DNA of 64,000 bases from Mucilaginibacter sp. SG564. GTDB lineage: Bacteria > Bacteroidota > Bacteroidia > Sphingobacteriales > Sphingobacteriaceae. A model generated the notes under the pieces. The model was not told the DNA's origin and searched no databases. It was given only the letters and a program-made list of their open reading frames with translations. Shown piece by piece: positions 1 through 7,004 of the stretch. Made by a program: the position numbers and the translations under genes. The stretch covers positions 124,001-188,000 of the forward strand of contig NZ_JABGNA010000010.1 in NCBI RefSeq assembly GCF_013149275.1. Reading direction: 5' to 3'. The first letter of the stretch is position 1. Each line of letters begins with the position of its first letter.

Positions 1-505
1 AACGGTAGTACATACTCTGGTTGACATCGTAAGTAAAAATGGCAACTTACTCTTAAACATACCATTACGTGGCGATGGCACCCTTGATAGCGAAGAACGT
101 GCTGTAGTTGAAGGTATAGGTGCCTGGATGCAGGTTAACAGCGAAGCAATTTATGGCACCCGCCCCTGGAAAATATTTGGAGAAGGCCCGGCAACAGATT
201 CAGCGGCACCTATCAATGCACAGGGTTTTAATGAAGGCAAGGGAAAGCCATTTGGAGCACAAGATATCCGGTTTACTACAAAGGGTAAAACCCTTTACGC
301 CACTATGCTGGGTTGGCCTGCCGGGAACGAAGCCCTTGTTAAAAAATTGGCCAAAGGTAATGAAGTGGGTAATGTAGCCAGCGTAAGCCTACTTGGAAAC
401 GATAAATTGAGCTTTGAGCAGACTGAAGCGGGCCTCAAAGTAAAACTGCCGGAACAGGCTCCGGGTAAAGATGCATTCGTTTTAAAAATAGAGGGAGCTA
501 TTTAA
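1..505 (+). CDS. GH29 alpha-L-fucosidase, C-terminal part (cut by window edge)
   Basis: The open frame runs in from the left edge (first full codon at base 2) and ends at 505. It encodes about 167 residues of the C-terminal part of a GH29 alpha-L-fucosidase, which releases terminal L-fucose from glycans. The segment SKNGNLLLNIPLRGDG is the typical end of the GH29 catalytic barrel and is followed by the small beta-sandwich domain. The same sequence is clearly recognisable in the second GH29 of this window (51311-52935), for example EAIYGTRPW and QGFNEGKGKPF. The catalytic nucleophile lies outside the window. It is 7 bases upstream of the GH97 gene and probably heads or belongs to the fucose operon that follows. 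Confidence 0.9.
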   Translation, partial: TVVHTLVDIVSKNGNLLLNIPLRGDGTLDSEERAVVEGIGAWMQVNSEAIYGTRPWKIFGEGPATDSAAPINAQGFNEGKGKPFGAQDIRFTTKGKTLYATMLGWPAGNEALVKKLAKGNEVGNVASVSLLGNDKLSFEQTEAGLKVKLPEQAPGKDAFVLKIEGAI

Positions 506-512
506 TCGGTAT

Positions 513-2465
513 ATGAATCTAAAAATTTGCTACGTCCTGATTACTGCCGTTTCATTAGCAGCTCCTTCTTTTGCACAAACTTTTAAACTGGTATCGCCGG
601 ATAAAAAAAATATTGTGGAGATAAATAACCGTAACAATCTGCAATATACTGTTTCCAGCAATGGATTGACCATTATCCACCCTTCCTCACTCGGTTTCGA
701 ATTTAAAGATGAGCCAGCTATTGGCAACAGTATGACCGTAACCAATCATGTGGAACATTCTGTTAACCAAAACTGGATACCGGTGGTAAAAACAAAGCAC
801 AGTACCGTAGCTGATAGTTATAATGAACTGGAACTATCGCTGGTAGAAAAATCAGGCCCCATGCGCCGGATGAATATCTGGTTCAGGGCTTATGATGATG
901 GTATCGCCTTTCGTTATCAATTATTTGGTGCTGATAAAATCGGCGACCGGCAGATCATAAAGGAACTTACCAGTTTCAGCTTACCGGCAGATGCAAAGAC
1001 CTGGGTGGCAGACTATGGTAGTTATACATCTTCCCAGGAGAGTGAATTCCAACCCAAAAACCTAAACCATATCACAGAAAAAACAATTGCCGGCTTACCA
1101 CTTTTAATTGAATTGGATCAGCATCATTACACGGCCATTACAGAAGCTAATATCGATAACTATCCGGGATTCTATATAGGGGCCCTAAAAACAGACACTG
1201 TTTCAACGGATAAAATTGACCTGATCACCAAATTATCACCACTGCCTGGTGAAAGTGAGAACGGGATTAAAGCGCGTTTCGCTAATAATCTGCTTACACC
1301 CTGGCGTGTCGTTATGCTGGCTGGTTCACCCGGTAAATTAATTGAATCGGAGCTGATACAGAACTTGAACCCACCCTGCGCGCTAAAAGATGCAAGCTGG
1401 ATCAAGCCAGGCATGAGTGCCTGGGATAACTGGTGGAGCGGCGAGGTAAAAATGGACATGTCAACCATCAAGAAGTATATAGACCTGGCATCGGCACAGC
1501 ACTGGCCTTATATGCTCATTGACTGGCAATGGTATGGGCCATTTAATAAGCCGGAGGCCGATATTACTAAACCAGCCCCACAATTGAATATGCCCGAGAT
1601 TTTAGCTTACGCTAAAGCCAAAAAGGTTAAATGCTGGCTTTGGTTATACAGCTCTGATGTTAACCGGAATGACAATTTTGAAAAAGCTTTCCCAATTTAT
1701 GAGCAATGGGGTATTGCCGGGGTTAAAATTGATTTTATGGACCGGGACGATCAGCAAATGATAAACTGGTATCGCCGTATCATCAAAACAGCCGCACAAT
1801 ATCATTTGATGGTTGATTTTCATGGCGCTTTTAAACCGGATGGAATCATGCGTACTTATCCTAACATGATTACACGGGAAGGTGTTTTAGGCGAAGAATA
1901 TTCCAAGTTTTCAACCAGGATAACAGCTGGACATAATACCACCTTGCCATTTACCCGCATGCTGGCTGGTCCGATGGACTATACGCCTGGTGGTTTTTTA
2001 AATGTAAAAAAGGAGGAGTTCAGAAAAGGCAGTCCTACGCAGGTGATAAACAGCCGCTGCGCTGAGCTGGCAAAATTTGTGATTTATGAAAGCCCTTTTA
2101 CGGTTTATTGTGATGCTCCTGAGCACATTTTAGGGCAACCAGGTGCCGACTTTTTAATGAGCATACCTACTGTTTGGGATGACACAAAAGTACTTGGCGG
2201 ATACCCGGGGCAATATATCATTATAGCCAAAAGAAGCGGGAAAGATTGGTATATCGGCGCCATGACCAACGACACTGAAAGAACATTACAATTGAAACTG
2301 GATTTTTTACCATCGGGTAAATATACTTTATCGTCCTGGGCCGATGTGTTATCTGCACCGCAAAGTCTAACCCGGTCAAAAAAAGCGGTATCTGCGAATT
2401 CCGTGATCAATATCCGTTTGGACACTGCGGGAGGATGGGTGGCTAAGATCATGGCAAATAATTAA
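513..2465 (+). CDS. GH97 alpha-glycosidase, probably retaining alpha-galactosidase type
   Basis: A 650-residue secreted enzyme with a signal peptide ending near SFAQ (residue 22). Residues about 24-280 form the GH97 N-terminal beta-sandwich and about 285-560 the (beta/alpha)8 barrel with WDNWWSGE, LIDWQWYG and GVKIDFMDRDDQQ. Known family background: inverting GH97 enzymes such as SusB use a glutamate base, whereas retaining members carry an aspartate nucleophile on this strand. Asp407 in VKIDFM fits the retaining, alpha-galactosidase-like subgroup; this is inference from the motif. It sits between GH29 and the fucose permease in a + strand operon, so it probably strips an alpha-linked sugar from the same fucosylated glycan in the periplasm. 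A C-terminal beta-sandwich follows residue 560. Confidence 0.88.
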   Translation: MNLKICYVLITAVSLAAPSFAQTFKLVSPDKKNIVEINNRNNLQYTVSSNGLTIIHPSSLGFEFKDEPAIGNSMTVTNHVEHSVNQNWIPVVKTKHSTVADSYNELELSLVEKSGPMRRMNIWFRAYDDGIAFRYQLFGADKIGDRQIIKELTSFSLPADAKTWVADYGSYTSSQESEFQPKNLNHITEKTIAGLPLLIELDQHHYTAITEANIDNYPGFYIGALKTDTVSTDKIDLITKLSPLPGESENGIKARFANNLLTPWRVVMLAGSPGKLIESELIQNLNPPCALKDASWIKPGMSAWDNWWSGEVKMDMSTIKKYIDLASAQHWPYMLIDWQWYGPFNKPEADITKPAPQLNMPEILAYAKAKKVKCWLWLYSSDVNRNDNFEKAFPIYEQWGIAGVKIDFMDRDDQQMINWYRRIIKTAAQYHLMVDFHGAFKPDGIMRTYPNMITREGVLGEEYSKFSTRITAGHNTTLPFTRMLAGPMDYTPGGFLNVKKEEFRKGSPTQVINSRCAELAKFVIYESPFTVYCDAPEHILGQPGADFLMSIPTVWDDTKVLGGYPGQYIIIAKRSGKDWYIGAMTNDTERTLQLKLDFLPSGKYTLSSWADVLSAPQSLTRSKKAVSANSVINIRLDTAGGWVAKIMANN

Positions 2466-2514
2466 GCATAACGTTTTCCTTCAGAAAAGAAACATAAAAT
2501 ATAATTATCCAATC

Positions 2515-3783
2515 ATGGCAAAGAATACAGCGCTTTTTCCTTTTATTCTGATAACCAGCTTGTTTTTTTTATGGGGTTTTGCGCATAACCTTGACCCCAT
2601 ATTAATACCACACCTAAAAAAGTCGTTTACGCTCACAACCGTTCAGGCTACACTGGTGGATTCTGCGGTGTTTATTGCCTATTTTTTGATGGCTTTACCA
2701 GCTGGATTCATCATGAAAAAGTATGGCTACAAAACAGGCATCATAACCGGCCTCCTTGTTTTTGCCTTTGGTTCCTACTTATTTATACCGGCAGCCAATA
2801 CCCAACAGTACGTATTTTTCCTGGTGGCCCTATTTATCATTGCCTGTGGGTTAACCATTTTAGAAACGGCGGCCAACCCCTATGCTTCTTCATTAGGCGA
2901 TCCCGCAGCTTCTACACAAAGGCTTAATTTTGCGCAATCATTTAACGGACTGGCTGCAACCCTGGCGCCTATCATTGGCGGACGTATTATATTGACCAAA
3001 GGCTATACTCCCGCACAATTAAACCACATGACAGAACAGGGTCGTAAACTTGCACTGGCTGCCGAAGCATCCTCCGTAAAAATGCCCTATTTTATACTGG
3101 GCAGCGTACTGGTATTCATCGCCATCCTTTTTGCCTTTACGCGTTTGCCCAAAATTCTTCACCATGAGGGGCATGCAGCCAGTAAAAATATTTTCCACGT
3201 GCTAAAGCACCGTCATTTAGCCTGGGGAGTTACCGCTCAGTTTTTTTATGTTGGGGCCCAGGTTTGTGTATTTAGTCTGTTTATTTTGTATGCAACAAAG
3301 TCAGCCGGTCTTTCAGAGGTAGAGGCAACCTACTATTTGGGTATATGTGGTGCTGCCTTTTTGATCGGTAGGTTTATTGGTACATTTTTGATGAGGTACT
3401 ACAGTTCAGCAACTTTGCTGGCGATCTATGCGGGCATTAATATTTTCCTCTGCGTCATCGCCATTTTAAATCATGGTATGATTACAGTTTATGCAGTCAT
3501 TGGTATCTGCTTCTTTATGTCCATTATGTTCCCAACCATTTTCGCACTGGGTATAAAAGATTTAAAGGCAGATACCGAATTCGGCAGCAGCCTAATCATT
3601 ATGTCCATCGTTGGCGGCGCCGTTTTGCCGAGAGTATTCGGTTATATCAGCGATGTAACTGGTAATATTCAATTTGGCTATGTGGTGCCCTTACTTTGTT
3701 TTCATATAGTGGCCTATTTTGGAATCAAAGGCCATCGCATAGGCGTGAAGCCTGAAAATTTACCGGTTTCTCCTATCCTTTAA
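2515..3783 (+). CDS. fucP: MFS sugar/proton symporter, FucP-like
   Basis: A 422-residue polytopic protein with about 12 hydrophobic helices. The first helix carries the FHS-family hallmark SLFFLWGFAHNLDPILIPHL, which includes the aspartate needed for proton coupling in FucP. The fourth helix has CGLTILETAANPY with the conserved glutamate. FucP-type permeases import L-fucose (sometimes other hexoses) with a proton across the inner membrane. The gene lies 49 bases after GH97 and 17 bases before an aldo/keto reductase, in a run of fucose-related genes, which favours L-fucose as substrate. Related FHS permeases for glucose/galactose (GluP) cannot be excluded from sequence alone. Confidence 0.85.
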   Translation: MAKNTALFPFILITSLFFLWGFAHNLDPILIPHLKKSFTLTTVQATLVDSAVFIAYFLMALPAGFIMKKYGYKTGIITGLLVFAFGSYLFIPAANTQQYVFFLVALFIIACGLTILETAANPYASSLGDPAASTQRLNFAQSFNGLAATLAPIIGGRIILTKGYTPAQLNHMTEQGRKLALAAEASSVKMPYFILGSVLVFIAILFAFTRLPKILHHEGHAASKNIFHVLKHRHLAWGVTAQFFYVGAQVCVFSLFILYATKSAGLSEVEATYYLGICGAAFLIGRFIGTFLMRYYSSATLLAIYAGINIFLCVIAILNHGMITVYAVIGICFFMSIMFPTIFALGIKDLKADTEFGSSLIIMSIVGGAVLPRVFGYISDVTGNIQFGYVVPLLCFHIVAYFGIKGHRIGVKPENLPVSPIL

Positions 3784-3800
3784 ATTTAATTCCTTCTCAT

Positions 3801-4817
3801 ATGCAAAAAATCAATCTGCCTAAAGTAATTTTTGGAACCAGTGGATTAGGGAATTTATATGTAACACTTTCAGATGAGGTTAAATGTGCTATTATTGCCG
3901 AAAGCATCAGGTATTCTCCTAAACCAGCTGTATTTGACTCTGCCGGAAAGTACGGTGCAGGGCTCGCGCTCGAATCATTGGGTAGATCTTTAGCGCAATT
4001 GAATATAAATCCATCGGATGTACTGATCAGCAATAAATTGGGTTGGCTTCGCACTACGTTAAAAACACCCGAGCCAACTTTTGAACCGGGTGTTTGGCGC
4101 GATCTGAAATACGATGCCGTTCAGCGAATAAGCTATGAGGGTATCCTGGAGTGTTATGAACAAGGGAATGAACTGCTGAACGGTTACACGGCGGAGCTGG
4201 TTTCCGTACATGATCCCGACGAATACCTTGCGGCAGCAAAGGACGAGCCGGACCAGGCACAACGTTATCGGGATATATTGGACGCTTATTGCGCATTGAA
4301 TGAATTAAAACGGCATGGCAAAGTGAGGGGTATTGGCGTGGGGTCAAAGGATTGGCGAATTATCAAAAAAATATCTGATGATGTAAAACTCGATTGGGTC
4401 ATGATAGCCAATAGCATGACGGTTCACAGCCATCCCCGGAAGTTAGTCGAATTTATGCGTGAGCTCGAAAAGCAAGGAGTCCAGATCATCAATTCCGCTG
4501 TTTTTAATGGTGGCTTTTTAACTGGGTCTGCTTATTACAATTACAGGTTAACTGATCCGGTAAAAGACAAACATTTGTACCATTGGCGGGAGTTGTTTTA
4601 TGGCTTATGTGCAGATTACAAAATAAAACCCGCGGATGCATGTGTTGCCTTTGGACTAAACGCGCCAGGTGTTAAAAGCATTGCCCTTAATACAACCAAT
4701 GTAGAGCGGGTGCCCCAAAATGTTGCTTTAGCTTATTTAACGATCCCGGCACAATTTTGGAAAGAAATGAAAGCATGCGGTTTAATTGACGGATCGTACG
4801 CTTCCGCCTACCTTTAA
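3801..4817 (+). CDS. Aldo/keto reductase, L-fucose dehydrogenase / D-threo-aldose 1-dehydrogenase type
   Basis: A 338-residue cytoplasmic aldo/keto reductase. The N-terminal strand PKVIFGTSGLGN, the active-site Asp/Tyr region FDSAGKYGAG (Asp and Tyr of the AKR tetrad) and the strand VSVHDPDEYL, where many AKRs have the active-site His, are all visible. A C-terminal NADP-binding region around residues 230-300 follows. In related bacteria this subgroup oxidises L-fucose or other D-threo-aldoses at C1 to the lactone, the first step of the non-phosphorylating fucose pathway. That function is inferred from family and from position between the fucose permease and a mutarotase. The later enzymes (lactonase, dehydratase, aldolase) are not in the window and may lie upstream. 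Confidence 0.82.
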   Translation: MQKINLPKVIFGTSGLGNLYVTLSDEVKCAIIAESIRYSPKPAVFDSAGKYGAGLALESLGRSLAQLNINPSDVLISNKLGWLRTTLKTPEPTFEPGVWRDLKYDAVQRISYEGILECYEQGNELLNGYTAELVSVHDPDEYLAAAKDEPDQAQRYRDILDAYCALNELKRHGKVRGIGVGSKDWRIIKKISDDVKLDWVMIANSMTVHSHPRKLVEFMRELEKQGVQIINSAVFNGGFLTGSAYYNYRLTDPVKDKHLYHWRELFYGLCADYKIKPADACVAFGLNAPGVKSIALNTTNVERVPQNVALAYLTIPAQFWKEMKACGLIDGSYASAYL

Positions 4818-4832
4818 AAAATAAATATCACC

Positions 4833-5168
4833 ATGAAAAGATACTGTTTGGCCCTTGATTTAAAGGATGATCCACAATTGATAGCAGAGTACGAGCATTG
4901 GCATAAGGCAGAAAATAGCTGGCCCGAAATACGCAAAAGCATACTGGATGCCGAAATTCGGGATATGCAGATCTATCGTACGGGTAATCGTTTGTTTATG
5001 ATCATGGAGACAAGCGATCATTACAACGCCGAAAAAAAAGAACAATTGGACGCACTTAATTCCGTAGTACAGGAATGGGAGCGGCTCATGTGGAAATTTC
5101 AACAACCCTTGCCCTGGGCCAAAGAGGGGGAAAAATGGGTAGTTATGGAACAGATTTTTCAGCTTTAA
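4833..5168 (+). CDS. RhaM-family sugar mutarotase (L-rhamnose/L-fucose)
   Basis: A compact 111-residue protein of the L-rhamnose mutarotase family (formerly DUF718). It shows the family pattern of an N-terminal strand (KRYCLALDLKDDP), the HW segment in YEHWHKAENSWPEI, the strand DMQIYRTGNRLFMIME, and the C-terminal WE..MWKFQQPLPWA segment. Such proteins interconvert alpha and beta anomers of deoxyhexoses in the cytoplasm, feeding the anomer the dehydrogenase uses. It starts 15 bases after the aldo/keto reductase, and the next gene starts 11 bases after its stop. Context argues for L-fucose rather than L-rhamnose; family membership is firm, the exact sugar is inference. Confidence 0.85.
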   Translation: MKRYCLALDLKDDPQLIAEYEHWHKAENSWPEIRKSILDAEIRDMQIYRTGNRLFMIMETSDHYNAEKKEQLDALNSVVQEWERLMWKFQQPLPWAKEGEKWVVMEQIFQL

Positions 5169-5179
5169 CCATAAATCAT

Positions 5180-6193
5180 ATGCGATCAATAGTTTGTGAA
5201 GAACCGGGAAAATTGGTTCTCAAAGAAATGGAAAGACCTGAAATAAAAGAAGGACATGCCCAGATCAGAATCAGAAGAATAGGTGTTTGCGGTACGGATC
5301 TGCATGCCTTTGAAGGCACACAACCTTATTTTAATTATCCCCGCATCCTGGGACATGAACTTTCAGGGGAATTAGTTGAGCCTAACGGCGCGCCGGGTTT
5401 TAAAAAGGGAGAGATCGTTACCTTCATCCCCTACTTTAACTGTGGTATTTGTATTGCCTGCAGATCTGGAAAACCTAACTGCTGTGTTAAAATTAATGTT
5501 TGCGGCGTTCATGTGGATGGAGGAATGGCCGAATACCTGAACATACCGATCTATTCACTGGTTCATGGTGATGGCCTAAGTTATGATGAGCTGGCGTTAG
5601 TAGAACCCCTCGCGATAGGTGCGCACGGAATCAGGCGGGCAGATGTAAAGCCAGGTGAATATGTATTGGTTATAGGTGCCGGTCCCATAGGTCTCGGAAT
5701 AATGGAGTTTGCCCGCATTGCAGGAGCCAAAGTAATTGCCATGGATCTCAACATCAAAAGACTTGAATTTTGTAGAGATAGACTGAAAGTAGATCATATT
5801 ATTAACGTTTCGACCGAAGATATACTGGAACGACTCACTGCAATAACACAAGGAGACATGCCCACAGTGGTGATTGATGCCACAGGCAGCTTGAAAGCCA
5901 TTAATAATGGCTTTAACTATATGGCCCATGGAGCCAGATATGTCCTGGTCGGCCTGCAAAAAGGAGACATTAGCTTGAGCCACCCGGAGTTTCACAAGCG
6001 CGAGGCAACATTGATGAGCAGCCGAAATGCAACCCGCGAAGATTTTGAGCATGTTATTTCCTCCATGAAAAAAGGGCTGGTACAACCAGCTAATTATATT
6101 ACTCATCGCGTGCCATTCAACCAGGTGACAGATGAATTTGAAAGCTGGCTTGATCCTGCAAACGGCGTAATTAAAGCAATGATAGAAGTGTAA
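5180..6193 (+). CDS. Zinc-dependent alcohol/sorbitol dehydrogenase family protein
   Basis: A 337-residue medium-chain dehydrogenase. The catalytic zinc site is visible as GVCGTDLHAFEG and the following GHELSGE. The structural zinc cysteines are in CGICIACRSGKPNCC, and the NAD-binding Rossmann motif is VLVIGAGPIGLG. I chose the ATG at 5180 because the in-frame codon further upstream (5075) would overlap the mutarotase gene by about 90 bases, and the protein begins with the normal MRSIVCEEPGKL family start. Context suggests it oxidises an intermediate of L-fucose catabolism, for instance a 2-keto-3-deoxy-fuconate-type alcohol, but the substrate cannot be read from sequence. It is the last gene of the fucose operon. 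Confidence 0.85.
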   Translation: MRSIVCEEPGKLVLKEMERPEIKEGHAQIRIRRIGVCGTDLHAFEGTQPYFNYPRILGHELSGELVEPNGAPGFKKGEIVTFIPYFNCGICIACRSGKPNCCVKINVCGVHVDGGMAEYLNIPIYSLVHGDGLSYDELALVEPLAIGAHGIRRADVKPGEYVLVIGAGPIGLGIMEFARIAGAKVIAMDLNIKRLEFCRDRLKVDHIINVSTEDILERLTAITQGDMPTVVIDATGSLKAINNGFNYMAHGARYVLVGLQKGDISLSHPEFHKREATLMSSRNATREDFEHVISSMKKGLVQPANYITHRVPFNQVTDEFESWLDPANGVIKAMIEV

Positions 6194-6289
6194 ACAAAAT
6201 CATTAATAAATCATAGCTATCTAGCAAAAACCGGCAATCTTAACATAGAATTAATCCATTAAAATTATCAAAAGAATAACACCCTCCTT

Positions 6290-6748
6290 ATGCGTTTTTA
6301 TCCTTGCAATAGGCACAGTAAATTTAGCAAAGGGCCAGCAATACGTGGCTGAAGAACAAAAATCAGGCAATTAGATAAATATTGGACAATACTTCCGGAG
6401 AAAAACAAAAACGACACGATTGCCCTCAAAAAATATGGACCAAAGAATATGACGTGGACAACCCCAATGAGAGAGTGAATACAAGAAAACAAATTCTGGA
6501 TATTCTTAAAGGAGGCCGTATATTTCTTAAAGTTAAACGTGATATAGAGCGCATAACTATCAATGGACTAATTGCAGTGTTTATGGGATCCGAAACGGAG
6601 TTTTTGTGGAGACACGGCTACACCTTTGAAGAGACGATTTAGGAACATATGGGTTAAACAGACTAGCGCATGGAAATTGGTGGCCAGGCAAGCAACAACC
6701 GTTTGCTCCACTAGTTTTATGACAGCGGGCATTTGTTCCTTACTATAA
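6290..6748 (+). pseudogene. Decayed SnoaL/NTF2-like (DUF4440-type) secreted protein
   Basis: No single frame is open, but the pieces of one small secreted NTF2-like protein can be followed across three frames. They are: a signal-peptide-like VFILAIGTVNLAKGQQ (from about 6294); LDKYWTILPEKNKNDTIALK (from 6371, another frame); IWTKEYDVDNP and then TRKQILDILKG and ITINGLIAVFMGSE (third frame, to 6642); and NIWVKQTSAWKLVARQATTV (from about 6635, frame changed again), ending at 6748. The order and spacing match an intact family member of about 150 residues, with the terminal WKLVARQAT strand. At least three frameshifts make this a true pseudogene rather than one sequencing error. Bases 6749-7004 after it show no gene. 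Confidence 0.72.
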
Positions 6749-7004
6749 GTTATAAGTGATTAAAATTAAAACAATCAACACCTGTTCGTCTGCCGAAGGT
6801 TTTTTTCAATTATTTTTTCTTATCCATATATTCGATCACGGTTTCTGGCTAACAAAAATAATTGTTGTTAATGGCCATAGCGGCAGATCAACGTCAAGTT
6901 CAATTTATCAAATGGTAAATTGTTATGTGATGATGCAATTAACAATGTAGCAGGTTATTGATTTTAATGGTGCCGAACTCAGCAAATACATTGCAGGTTT
7001 ATGG

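Noticed and set aside
5075..5179. Extended N-terminus of the zinc dehydrogenase
   Set aside because: It overlaps the mutarotase gene by about 90 bases and adds residues absent from the family.
6756..6950. 64-codon + strand frame after the NTF2-like pseudogene
   Set aside because: AT-rich, low-complexity translation, no family resemblance and no promoter or neighbour support.
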